The notes below the pieces were generated by a model. It was not told the origin of the DNA. It did no database searches and saw nothing but the letters and a program-made list of their open reading frames with translations. Position numbers and translations under genes: made by a program. From Gammaproteobacteria bacterium (GTDB lineage: Bacteria > Pseudomonadota > Gammaproteobacteria > Pseudomonadales > Pseudohongiellaceae), in contig PASF01000011.1 of the NCBI GenBank assembly GCA_002711845.1, positions 1 to 64,000 of the forward strand: DNA of 64,000 bases. The letters are read 5' to 3'. This document shows positions 26,252 to 34,420 of the stretch, piece by piece (position 1 is the first letter of the stretch; every line of letters starts with the position of its first letter).

Positions 26252-27124
26252 TTACTTGCCGGGATAGCTGTACCAGCCCTGCCCGGTCTTTTCACCAAAC
26301 TCGCCCTTCATGTAATGCTCTACCAGACGCGGGTTAGGCAGATCGGCCGGGTTGCCGGTCTCGCGAAACTTTTCCATTCGCATGATGTAGCTCAGGTCCA
26401 GACCGGTCAGATCGTTCAGACGGAACGGTCCCATCGGGTGGCCGGCGCCATACACACACGCGTTATCGATGTCTTCCACTTCCGCAACACCCATCTCCAG
26501 CAGCCACATGGCCTCTTTGGAAATCGCGGCAAAAATACGGTTGAGCAGGAAACCATCGACTTCTTTTTTCAACAACACCGGCACTTTCTGCATATCCTTG
26601 CTCAGCGCCATGGTGACATCGGCGGTTTCGTCCGACACATGCTCGCCTTTGACGACTTCAACCAGTTTCATCACCAATGCCGGGTTGAAGAAATGCATGT
26701 TGACCACTTTATCCGGACGTTGCGTCGCATCGGCAATCTTTGAGCTGACGATGGCGGAACTGTTGGTGGCCAGAATCGCGTGTTTGGGCGCAAGATGGTC
26801 CAGATCAGCAAAGATCTTTCGTTTCAGTGACAATACCTCGGTCGCCGCCTCAATCACAAAGTCAGCGTCATGCACGGCTTTTTTGAGACTGTCGACAAAC
26901 TCGATATTGGCGCGCGCCTGCCTGGCCTGCTCTGCCGTCAGACGGCCTTTTTCAACACGGCCCGGCAGGTAGGAGTCAACAAAGGCGTCCGCTTTTTTCA
27001 GGGTCTCGGCATTCACATCGGAGCATTTCACCTTGTAGCCACAAATCGCCGCCTGCAGCGCAATCTGATGCCCCATGTTGCCGGCGCCTACCACACAAAT
27101 ATTCTTGATATCTTCCAGTTTCAT
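26252..27124 (-). CDS. 3-hydroxyacyl-CoA dehydrogenase
   Basis: 290 residues. The NAD-binding motif VGAGNMGHQIALQAA is at 12-26 and the catalytic motif NMHFFNPALVMKLVEV is near 142-157; EDIDNA and GPFRLNDLTGLD in the C-terminal domain complete the short 3HCDH architecture (3-hydroxybutyryl-CoA dehydrogenase type). It oxidises 3-hydroxyacyl-CoA in fatty-acid or butanoate metabolism in the cytoplasm. It has no thiolase or enoyl-CoA hydratase neighbours. A palindrome lies upstream at 27272. Confidence 0.9.
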   Translation of the reverse strand: MKLEDIKNICVVGAGNMGHQIALQAAICGYKVKCSDVNAETLKKADAFVDSYLPGRVEKGRLTAEQARQARANIEFVDSLKKAVHDADFVIEAATEVLSLKRKIFADLDHLAPKHAILATNSSAIVSSKIADATQRPDKVVNMHFFNPALVMKLVEVVKGEHVSDETADVTMALSKDMQKVPVLLKKEVDGFLLNRIFAAISKEAMWLLEMGVAEVEDIDNACVYGAGHPMGPFRLNDLTGLDLSYIMRMEKFRETGNPADLPNPRLVEHYMKGEFGEKTGQGWYSYPGK

Positions 27125-27271
27125 AAGTTGTTCCTGTTGCTGGTTACGGGCGAATCATGAATGATCGCAAAACGTTATGTTAATAAAAACCCAAGATTAT
27201 AGTCAGTCTTTATTTTACTGATACGTCCTATTAATGCCATGTATTTTAACGCTGGCAGCGCTGAGGCTGTG

Positions 27272-27286
27272 TTACCTGACAGGTAA
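27272..27286. promoter_or_regulatory. Perfect 15-bp palindrome, operator candidate
   Basis: TTACCTG-A-CAGGTAA lies in the divergent region between the dehydrogenase (start 27124) and the TPR protein (start 27363). The single central base suggests a protein-binding site, not an RNA hairpin. The regulator is not identifiable from this sequence. Confidence 0.5.
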
Positions 27287-27362
27287 TAGACAACGCATCA
27301 GGAATAGATTAGCCTCAAAACACGGTCAGCATAACCGATAACCATGCGCGGAGCTTTCCACC

Positions 27363-28466
27363 ATGCACCATCCCTGTAGACCGTCCTGTCTACTGCTCGT
27401 CTGTATTGCGACTGCCAGCGCACTGCTGGCTGCTGTGGCGTCAGCCCAGGTGCCCACCGTGCTCTCAGATAATCACTACACGCTGAGCAACCAGACCCGG
27501 GTTCTGGAATCGGCTGAACAGCATGTGCAGGCGGGCGAACTGGACGCAGCCGAGATTGCCTTTCGCCAGGCCTTCGAAAGCGTCAGAGCGGACCAGGGAC
27601 TTTTTCATGAGGCCCAGCTACCGGTGCTCGACCGGCTGCTGGCAACCAATCTGGCGCGCCGGGACTGGCAGCAGTTCAATCACTACCTGGACTATCACGG
27701 CGCCCTCGCCCAGCGCATGTATCAGGGGCAGCCGGTACGCCATGCACTGGCGCTGGAAACCGCAGCCGACTGGCATCAACGCGCCGCCCTGATTCTGAAC
27801 GATGAACTTCGCACCTGGCACCTGATCCGGTCCCGGAATCTGATCTGGCAGGCAGTCAGTGCCCTGGAGCAGACACCTGACGGACAGCCCCGGCTGGCGC
27901 CGTTGCTGTACCGGATCGCCATCCTGCACTACTACCTCACCACCGAAGCCAGCATTCGTGGCCTGACCAGCCTGGAGGTGCGTACGGACCAAGCGGCTCG
28001 GGTCAGTGGCTGGTCCATGTCCGGCAACGAGGCAACAAGGCGCAGCTATGCCGTCGGACAGGAGCTGCTGCAACGCATCCATGACATGCACGCCAGCGAA
28101 CCTGATAATGTCAGTACCCTGGCCCAGATTGATACACTACTGGGCGACTGGCAGCTGTTGTTCGGCAGAGAAGAATTGGCACGTGACTACTACCGCAGGG
28201 CTTACCAGGCGCTGCGGGCAGAGCCGGGGGCAGCGCCTGTTATCGAGCAGCTTTTTGCCACCCGCGTTACCCTGCCCGCACCCTATGCTGCGCGATCGGC
28301 GACAACACCCCTGCCGGACGGGTATGCGGGCGGGGACGGCAGTGGGGACAGTGTCGCCGCCGTGCTGGCGTCCATGAACACCACAGGAAGGCAGCTCAGG
28401 CCACAACTCACGGATGATTTTTTTACGGAGGATCATCAGCATGAGTTTGATCAGGTTTCACGTTAA
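27363..28466 (+). CDS. Exported TPR-like protein of unknown function
   Basis: 367 residues. A signal peptide runs to about residue 28 (LLAAVASAQ). Residues 40-290 are almost wholly helical with TPR-like periodicity, for example AEQHVQAGELDAAEIAFRQAF and GDWQLLFGREELARDYYRRAY. The C-terminal 60 residues are low-complexity (PLPDGYAGGDGSGD) and probably disordered. It overlaps the following lipoprotein gene by 26 bases. I do not recognise a named family; probably a periplasmic scaffold. Confidence 0.75.
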   Translation: MHHPCRPSCLLLVCIATASALLAAVASAQVPTVLSDNHYTLSNQTRVLESAEQHVQAGELDAAEIAFRQAFESVRADQGLFHEAQLPVLDRLLATNLARRDWQQFNHYLDYHGALAQRMYQGQPVRHALALETAADWHQRAALILNDELRTWHLIRSRNLIWQAVSALEQTPDGQPRLAPLLYRIAILHYYLTTEASIRGLTSLEVRTDQAARVSGWSMSGNEATRRSYAVGQELLQRIHDMHASEPDNVSTLAQIDTLLGDWQLLFGREELARDYYRRAYQALRAEPGAAPVIEQLFATRVTLPAPYAARSATTPLPDGYAGGDGSGDSVAAVLASMNTTGRQLRPQLTDDFFTEDHQHEFDQVSR

Positions 28467-28752
28467 GCAAGGTCGCCACCTTGCCGGCGCTCGCCCGTGG
28501 CGCAGCCTGGCATGGCTGGCAGCGGTTGCACTGACCGGATGCGTCGCGCCCGGTGAAGGCAACTTCATCCGACCACCGACACCCGCTGAAGTCGAACAAT
28601 ACAATGCCATGGTGCAACCTGAGGAGCGCATCGTTTGCCGCACCGAGATCCCCATTGGCAGCAATATTCCGGTGCGCAAATGCCGCCTGGCGGTAGACAT
28701 AGACGAAACTTCGGTGTTCCATCGCGAGCAGCTGCGCCGGGCCCTGCGTTAA
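28441..28752 (+). CDS. Small predicted lipoprotein
   Basis: 103 residues from the ATG at 28441, which follows GGAGG by nine bases; an earlier in-frame ATG at 28414 lacks a site. The N-terminal part is long and basic, then SLAWLAAVALTGC gives a lipobox with the cysteine near 34. The mature part contains PPTPAEVEQYNAMVQPEERIVC and CRTEIPIGSNIPVRKCR, with three cysteines. The gene start overlaps the TPR gene, so both are probably made together. Function unknown. Confidence 0.7.
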   Translation: MSLIRFHVKQGRHLAGARPWRSLAWLAAVALTGCVAPGEGNFIRPPTPAEVEQYNAMVQPEERIVCRTEIPIGSNIPVRKCRLAVDIDETSVFHREQLRRALR

Positions 28753-28771
28753 CCCCGGCGGTTTTCACCCC

Positions 28772-28846
28772 GGCTATCTGCGGCCAGGCTATCTGCGGCC
28801 AGGCTATTTGCGGCCAGGCTATCAGCGCCCCAGCTATCAGCGCTCC
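28772..28846. repeat. Five tandem 15-bp repeats at the 3' end of the DUF6351 gene
   Basis: Units GGCTATCTGCGGCCA (two exact copies), GGCTATTTGCGGCCA, GGCTATCAGCGCCCC and AGCTATCAGCGCTCC. The last unit carries the stop codon of the DUF6351 gene on the minus strand (stop at 28837-28839). The remaining copies fill the gap between the converging genes. Confidence 0.85.
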
Positions 28847-31170
28847 GGCCGTCCCTGATCAGCCTGCGCATAATCGCAGACCCCGTCGGGGAATATGCCG
28901 TTCAGCGTCCTGATCTGATTGTCGTCAGGCGCCCAGCTGCCATAAGTACCATCGCTCAAAGCCACATCCAGCGGTTTTAGCTGACACTTGAAGATGCTGC
29001 CTTCGATTGGACCGCCCGCTTCGATTCGCGATGTCGTGTATAACGGAAAGACGTCAGTACAGGTGCCTGCGGCGCGATCATCCAGCACCCCGTCCCAGAC
29101 ATCAGCACCGCGCGCAATGAGACTGCCGTCGGTGGCAAAACAGGCATCCTGCGCAGACGCCGGCCGGTTGCCAGCGACACCGGCCTCGGGATTAGCCTGG
29201 ATATTGGTAACCCACTCATGCAGCACGTCCAGTGCCTGGCCGGTTTGATCAAATACTCGCGCAGGGCGCGCGTCGGTAAACCAGATCACCTGATTGTCAC
29301 TGTTGCCCATGCGGCTTTCGATACGTTGCCGGGCCGAGAAGGACTGGTGGCTGTTGTGCATATCCAGTTCCTCCTCAAGATAATGACGCCAATCGATAAT
29401 GGGAATATTGAGCTGGCCGTCAAACACCATACCACTGTCATAAAGCGCCCGGATTGCCTGCAAGTCACCTTGCGTCCTGGGTGCCGGGGCGTCGCCATTG
29501 GCCAGGTTCATGTTGCGCCGGCTCCACGGATCGAAATTGTCCGGGGTGGGCTCTCCCAAAAATGGAAAGCCTTCCTGAACCATGTCCGAGGGGTGTTTCC
29601 ACCCGCCGACTTTGGCATTCAGGTCCAGAAACTCTTCGGGGGTTATGGCGCCTTCGTTGAGCGCACGCAATCCGTACTGGACACCGACGTTATCCCAGGG
29701 CACCCGTGCCCAGCCGTTTTCGTCAACACCGTAGATGTTGCGCAAGTCGTCGTAGTGCGTCCACCTTACCTCATCCATGATACCGGGCGGATGCATCTTG
29801 TCCTGTTCGCGTACCTGCCCGTAATGCGGATTCATACTCAGCGGCGTAAGGCCGCGCCAGGCCGGAATACACTCATTGGAGCCGGGCGCCGAACTGTAGC
29901 CCAGTTCACGCTTGGCGGCGGCCAGCGGGTCCGGGACGGCATTGGTGGAGTTGAAGCCGAGTAACAGGCTGCGGTTGGCAGTCACCTGCCATTTGGGATT
30001 ATCGCGATCAGTGACATCCATGTAATGCTCAAGCAGCTCGCAGTCACCGACATGGATGGTCTGCGTCACCATGTCTGGATAGGCGTATTGCGGCACGCCG
30101 GCATCAATCAGCCCAGGATGATTCTGCTGATAGACATATTGCTGAATGGCGCCACCCGAGCCACCAATGGCGACCGTGTAGTCAGGCTCTCCAAAGCGTT
30201 TGATGAAATGCTCTTTCACCATCAGTGCGGTCTCGCCACCCACCTGTAGATTGTAATGCTCGCCGGTACGGTTACCCGACGAATAGGCCACTGCGTAACC
30301 TTGTGCCAGCGCTGAGGCCAGGCGCGCGCGCTCGCGGCTGACCCGGCCCTGGAAATGCCCCACGCCGACTCCGCCCTCGAAGTGATAAAGCAGGCGATCA
30401 TTCCAGTAGGTGGTGCCGGTGTCATTGACATCGACCAGACTGCCATCGGTTTCTGCCAGGATGGCGTAGCTGTACAGGAAGCGATTGATGGTGCCGCGCT
30501 CCCAGCGCACGATGAACTCCACATCCCGCCCATCCGTCAGCACGGTGCGCGCCAGGTCTGCCGGGCGTGAGCCATCCGCGGGCATCGGGTAATAGCTGCC
30601 GTCGGTGCTCATGTAGTGGTATTCAACAATCGGCTCAATCGAGCAGTCCTTGCTGTAGCCGGAAACATTGCCGGCCTCGTCATACACCGGAAACCCCCAG
30701 GCCTCATCATGGTCGACCAGCGGCTGAACGCCCCACTCCAGCACACTGCTGCACACAAACGGATATTGCTGGGGCCCGGAGAACATGGGGCCGGTAATGG
30801 GGTGATTGACCAGATTCACCGCGCCAAGCTCGTCACCGGCTGCGTTCATCACCGCGACCTGGTTGGCACCGACCTGCAGGCCGTCCAGCAGCACCAGAAC
30901 ATCACCCTCTGCGCTCACCTGACGCTGCACGGCCAACTGCTGGCCATTGGCAAAATATGACAGATCACGGTCCGCCGGTGCTGTCAATCTGAGCAGCACA
31001 TTACCGCCACTGACCTGATCAGGGGCGCTGGACACCAGGGCGATCCCAAGCGGCTGCGACGCGCTGTCCGTGGTGATCAACGGCGCTGGGGATTGCTCGG
31101 TGTCGGAACAGGCAACCAGGGCAGTGAAAGCTGCAATACATGCAGCCAGAGGCAAGCGGCGCGACCTCAT
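28837..31170 (-). CDS. DUF6351 family lipoprotein, possible alpha/beta hydrolase
   Basis: 777 residues. A lipobox-like TALVAC puts the lipidated cysteine near 21, so it should be an outer-membrane or periplasmic lipoprotein. Residues 35-125 form a beta-rich domain. The middle contains SSGNRTGEHYNLQVGGETAL and a nucleophile elbow-like IGGSGGAIQQYVYQQNHPGL, which suggests an alpha/beta hydrolase fold; the serine would be in GGSGG. A late IDWRHYLEEELDMHNSHQSF supplies candidate Asp and His. Possibly a secreted esterase or depolymerase; the activity is inferred, not known. Confidence 0.8.
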   Translation of the reverse strand: MRSRRLPLAACIAAFTALVACSDTEQSPAPLITTDSASQPLGIALVSSAPDQVSGGNVLLRLTAPADRDLSYFANGQQLAVQRQVSAEGDVLVLLDGLQVGANQVAVMNAAGDELGAVNLVNHPITGPMFSGPQQYPFVCSSVLEWGVQPLVDHDEAWGFPVYDEAGNVSGYSKDCSIEPIVEYHYMSTDGSYYPMPADGSRPADLARTVLTDGRDVEFIVRWERGTINRFLYSYAILAETDGSLVDVNDTGTTYWNDRLLYHFEGGVGVGHFQGRVSRERARLASALAQGYAVAYSSGNRTGEHYNLQVGGETALMVKEHFIKRFGEPDYTVAIGGSGGAIQQYVYQQNHPGLIDAGVPQYAYPDMVTQTIHVGDCELLEHYMDVTDRDNPKWQVTANRSLLLGFNSTNAVPDPLAAAKRELGYSSAPGSNECIPAWRGLTPLSMNPHYGQVREQDKMHPPGIMDEVRWTHYDDLRNIYGVDENGWARVPWDNVGVQYGLRALNEGAITPEEFLDLNAKVGGWKHPSDMVQEGFPFLGEPTPDNFDPWSRRNMNLANGDAPAPRTQGDLQAIRALYDSGMVFDGQLNIPIIDWRHYLEEELDMHNSHQSFSARQRIESRMGNSDNQVIWFTDARPARVFDQTGQALDVLHEWVTNIQANPEAGVAGNRPASAQDACFATDGSLIARGADVWDGVLDDRAAGTCTDVFPLYTTSRIEAGGPIEGSIFKCQLKPLDVALSDGTYGSWAPDDNQIRTLNGIFPDGVCDYAQADQGRPER

Positions 31171-31526
31171 GACAGTTCTCCAGAGTTTTTTGTCGTTGTT
31201 TTGAAGACGTGAATCGCCTATACACTACCATGAATGTATTCATTTTTGGAACGTGCAGATGCGGGCCCCTGTGCATTCATTAAAACGACAAGATAACGAC
31301 ACGCCATTGTCAAGATAGATTGGTAATATGCTGTCACTGATGAGTCATTGTTGTGCAACACGCATCGTTGTGGCGCACGGCACTGAGTCAGCAAAACCAG
31401 GCAAATGCCTTAAGTGTATGTTTTACATGGATATGTAAAGTTGGCATCGCTTTTGCTTTATCCTGAGTGCAAGTGAGTGATACCCAAAAGCTCCTAAATT
31501 GACCCAAACTGAACCGAGGTGAAAAC
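31171..31526. other. 356-base intergenic region with sigma-54 promoter
   Basis: An AT-rich divergent control region between the DUF6351 gene and the TonB-type gene. Besides the sigma-54 promoter described separately it holds TGAATGTATTCA (31231-31242 area), TGTTGTGCAACA near 31349 and the palindrome TTTACAT-GGAT-ATGTAAA (31422-31439). No reading frame or RNA gene is evident. Confidence 0.6.
31441..31457 (+). promoter_or_regulatory. Strong sigma-54 promoter of the TonB-type gene
   Basis: TTGGCATCGCTTTTGCT carries GG at 31443-31444 and GC at 31455-31456, exactly ten bases apart, and agrees with the -24/-12 consensus TGGCAY-N5-TTGCW. Transcription would start near 31468, about 60 bases before the TonB-type ATG at 31527. 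The adjoining palindrome 31422-31439 ends two bases upstream of it. An activator with an enhancer site is expected upstream. Confidence 0.75.
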
Positions 31527-31892
31527 ATGAAATTGATATCTAAAGCCGCTTTGATCGCCGCCGTCGCTGGTAGTTCTTTGATTGCCGGTGCTGCACAGGC
31601 ACAGGAACCCGCCATGTACAGCAGCAAAAACCTGCGTGCCGTTGCCCAGTCAGTCCCCGAGTATCCCCGTCGTGCGGAAATCTCTGGTATTGAAGGTTAC
31701 ACCGTTGTTGAGTTCACTGTGATGCCCGATGGCAGCGTTGCTGAACCCGCTGTACGTGATTCCAGCTACCGTGAATTTACCCGCGCCACCATGGAAGCCA
31801 TTGAAGGCTGGAAGTTCGAGCCAGTGGTTGCCGAAGCCGGCGAAGCCATTCCAGTACGTTCTGTCATGCGCTTCAGCTTTGTTGGTCAGTAA
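31527..31892 (+). CDS. Small periplasmic TonB C-terminal domain protein
   Basis: 121 residues with signal peptide 1-25 (ending GAAQAQ). The rest is a TonB_C fold: VPEYPRRAEISGIEGYTVVEFTVMPDGSVAEP (in part), then YREFTRATMEAIEGWKFEPV and a closing strand. It lacks the N-terminal membrane helix and proline-rich spacer of real TonB, so it cannot on its own span the envelope. It sits behind a sigma-54 promoter. Possibly a periplasmic modulator of TonB systems; function unproven. Confidence 0.85.
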   Translation: MKLISKAALIAAVAGSSLIAGAAQAQEPAMYSSKNLRAVAQSVPEYPRRAEISGIEGYTVVEFTVMPDGSVAEPAVRDSSYREFTRATMEAIEGWKFEPVVAEAGEAIPVRSVMRFSFVGQ

Positions 31893-32041
31893 TCCTACCC
31901 GATTCTGATCAGCGCTAAACACACGGCTGTCGATTAAAACCCGTAACCGACAGTGCGTATTGGCCACAAGCCATAAAACAGTTAAATAACAACAATGACA
32001 ATACGGGATATTTATGAAAACAATAGTAAAAAGCGTCACTG

Positions 32042-32079
32042 AATGAGCCGGTAAACTGAAGGATCAGTACCGGCTCATT
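32042..32079 (+). terminator. Stem-loop terminator after the TonB-type gene
   Basis: AATGAGCCGGTA and TACCGGCTCATT are exact 12-base arms around a 14-base loop, followed by a T-rich tail (TTTCATTT). It lies 150 bases after the stop codon of the TonB-type gene and probably ends its transcript. Confidence 0.65.
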
Positions 32080-32461
32080 TTCATTTCCTTCCGCACACCT
32101 CTGCACTACCCGACTCTTCTGCAAGAAAACCTTCAACACCCTGGCTGGATGCTTTGTCAGCACAAGACAACAGATGCCGGCGAATAGTTTCCGTACCCTG
32201 CGGCGCGAACATCACAGCGGATATGTTTCCACAGCCTGCGCACGAACATCGGGGGGGGATATTTAATATGGCGGAGAGAGAGGGATGAATCAAAACCGCT
32301 TTGGGCGGTTTTGCCCCTGACGGGCTTCGCGCTGACGCGCTCGTTTTAGCTTGCTGACGCAAGCTGATCGACCCTCTGATCGGTTTCGACTCCCTCTCCG
32401 TGTTCGGAGGTGGAGACTTTTTTGAGGACCGCGCCACGAACCGTGGCAGGGATATTAAATT
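32080..32461. other. Non-coding stretch with a duplicated tRNA-Ser 3' end and hairpins
   Basis: No gene. At 32257-32286 the sequence GGATATTTAATATGGCGGAG plus AGAGAGGGAT repeats the flank and 3' end of the intact tRNA-Ser (32449-32480) with three differences, then breaks off at the T-loop. After the break come AAAACCGC-TTTG-GCGGTTTT (terminator-like), and hairpins whose loops all read CTGAC: CCCCTGACGGG, GCGCTGACGCG and GCTTGCTGACGCAAGC. A final palindrome-like CTCCGTGTTCGGAG precedes the tRNA's own flank. The layout matches that of the broken tRNA-Arg copies. Confidence 0.7.
32291..32311. terminator. Terminator-like hairpin downstream of tRNA-Ser
   Basis: AAAACCGC and GCGGTTTT arms with a short loop and T-rich end on either strand. 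On the minus strand it would end the tRNA-Ser transcript, 150 bases downstream of it. Confidence 0.5.
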
Positions 32462-32552
32462 TGGCGGAGAGAGAGGGATTCGAACCCTCGATAGGGGATT
32501 AACCTATACGCCCTTAGCAGGGGCGCGCCTTCAGCCACTCGGCCATCTCTCC
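32462..32552 (-). tRNA. tRNA-Ser(GCT), CCA encoded
   Basis: The minus strand gives GGAGAGATGGCCGAGTGGCT at the 5' end, anticodon arm CCCCTGCTAAGGGCG with anticodon GCT, a long variable arm (TATAGGTTAATCCCCTATC, class II), T-arm with GGTTCGAATCC and encoded CCA. 91 bases. Its place after csrA follows the usual gammaproteobacterial order alaS-lysC-csrA-tRNA-Ser. Confidence 0.95.
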
Positions 32553-32667
32553 AAAATCGGGCGCAATCATAGCACAACTCGGGAGAAATGGCAGGGCTGA
32601 AAAGGATTTTTCAGTCTTGAATTTCCAACTACGGGTGATGCCATGGCTTTTACGCCTGGTTCAGGAC

Positions 32668-32871
32668 TTATTCGCTGTCCGAACCGCTGTCATCACTGGT
32701 TAAGCCTTTTTCTTTCTGGATGCGTTGATAGATTTCTTCGCGGTGAACAGCGACATCTTTGGGCGCATTGACACCGATTCTAACCTGATTGCCCTTCACA
32801 CCGAGCACGGTCACGGTGACGTCGTCACCCACCATCAGGGTTTCACCAATTCGGCGAGTCAAGATCAACAT
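32668..32871 (-). CDS. csrA: CsrA carbon storage regulator
   Basis: 67 residues from the ATG at 32871, the universal [16 protein letters not shown] start; the longer upstream frame is rejected. The conserved [20 protein letters not shown] and [12 protein letters not shown] follow, with a short acidic tail DDSGSDSE. CsrA binds GGA motifs in mRNA leaders to control translation. It lies 230 bases after lysC, enough for its own promoter. Confidence 0.97.
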   Translation of the reverse strand: MLILTRRIGETLMVGDDVTVTVLGVKGNQVRIGVNAPKDVAVHREEIYQRIQKEKGLTSDDSGSDSE

Positions 32872-33102
32872 GATGTATCTCCTTTTCCATTCATGATATC
32901 CATGTAACATCCCTTTCAGCTGATTCAGCTCTCTGCTTTCTCGCTGCCTGAAAAGTATTCACGGAAATGCTTTATTTCACTGCACTGTAAACACCGTTTC
33001 CCACTCTCATAACAGAGACCGGATAACGAACCATTTGCAGTCATTTGCCCCAAAACAAATCACTACCGGACTTTCACACGCTTCTTCAAGCTGGCACACG
33101 CT

Positions 33103-34335
33103 CTAACCGGCCCCAGGCTCTCCCCCAAGCCCGAATGCTGCGTGCAACGAACGCACAGCCAGCTCCAGGTATTTTTCCTCGATCACCACGGAAATCTTGA
33201 TCTCGGATGTTGTAATAATCTGAATGTTGATCGATTCATCAGCCAGTGTTTTGAACATTTTGCTGGCTATGCCGGCATGTGAGCGCATCCCCACGCCCAC
33301 CAGCGACACTTTGGCAATCTTCTTGTCAAATGACACGTCTTTGGCACCGATTCGTTCGGCGATGCCCGCCACCAGCGCACGCGTTTTTTCACTGTCCTGC
33401 CGTTTTACGGTAAATGTAATATCAGTGGATCCATCGGCCGCCACATTTTGTACGATCACATCGACTTCGATACCGGCGTCACTGACCGGCCCCAACACCT
33501 GATAGGCCACACCGGGCACATCAGGCACGCCGGTTACGGTGACTTTGGCTTCATCGCGGGTAAACGCGATACCGGAGATAATCGGTGCTTCCATTTCTTT
33601 ATCATCCTCCAGAGTGATCAGTGTGCCCGGATCATCCTCAAAACTGGACAGTACCCTGAGCGGGACCTTGTACTTGCCGGCAAACTCGACCGAACGAATC
33701 TGCAGGACCTTGGCACCCAGACTGGCGAGCTCCAGCATTTCCTCGAAGGTAATGCTGCGCAACAGCCGGGCATCCTCTACCACCCTCGGATCTGTGGTGT
33801 ATACGCCTTTGACGTCGGTATAGATCTGACACTCATCAGCGCCCAGCGCCGCCGCCAGGGCGACTGCCGAGGTATCTGAACCACCGCGGCCCAGCGTGGT
33901 GATGTTGCCATGCTCATCAACACCCTGGAACCCCGCCACGACAACCACCGAACCGCTGGCCAGCTCCCCTTTGATCCGCTCAGAGTCGATCTCCCGGATG
34001 CGTGCGCGGGTGTGGGACTCATCGGTCAGTATTCTGACCTGCCCCCCCGTAAACGAGCGTGCTGCGCAGCCGCGTTTGTGCAGAGCCATGCTCAGCAGGG
34101 CAATCGTCACCTGTTCGCCGGTGGATACCAGCACGTCAAGCTCGCGTGGTGTGGGTTGCGCCTGGATCTGCTCTGCCAGCCCGATAAGGCGGTTGGTTTC
34201 GCCGCTCATGGCAGACACCACCACGACAATATCATCGCCGGCAGCACGGCTGGCAACGATCCTGTCGGCCACCGCTTCAATACGCTCGACTGTGCCAACC
34301 GAGGTACCACCAAACTTCTGTACAAAGAACGCCAT
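33103..34335 (-). CDS. lysC: Aspartate kinase
   Basis: 410 residues. The kinase domain begins with VQKFGGTSVGTVERI (5-20) and has VVVVSAMSGETNRLI and TTLGRGGSDTSAVALAAALGA. Two ACT domains follow (about 270-335 and 345-405), so it is the monofunctional, feedback-regulated type. It makes aspartyl phosphate for Lys, Met and Thr synthesis. The matching hom and thrC lie 9-10 kb away. Order alaS-lysC-csrA is standard. Confidence 0.97.
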   Translation of the reverse strand: MAFFVQKFGGTSVGTVERIEAVADRIVASRAAGDDIVVVVSAMSGETNRLIGLAEQIQAQPTPRELDVLVSTGEQVTIALLSMALHKRGCAARSFTGGQVRILTDESHTRARIREIDSERIKGELASGSVVVVAGFQGVDEHGNITTLGRGGSDTSAVALAAALGADECQIYTDVKGVYTTDPRVVEDARLLRSITFEEMLELASLGAKVLQIRSVEFAGKYKVPLRVLSSFEDDPGTLITLEDDKEMEAPIISGIAFTRDEAKVTVTGVPDVPGVAYQVLGPVSDAGIEVDVIVQNVAADGSTDITFTVKRQDSEKTRALVAGIAERIGAKDVSFDKKIAKVSLVGVGMRSHAGIASKMFKTLADESINIQIITTSEIKISVVIEEKYLELAVRSLHAAFGLGGEPGAG

Positions 34336-34420
34336 AGAGACTATTTATCGGAAAAGTGGCTGATTAAACATAATTGCCCAGACGAATGCAATAGCTGGCC
34401 TGGCAGTAAATTGACCTTTG

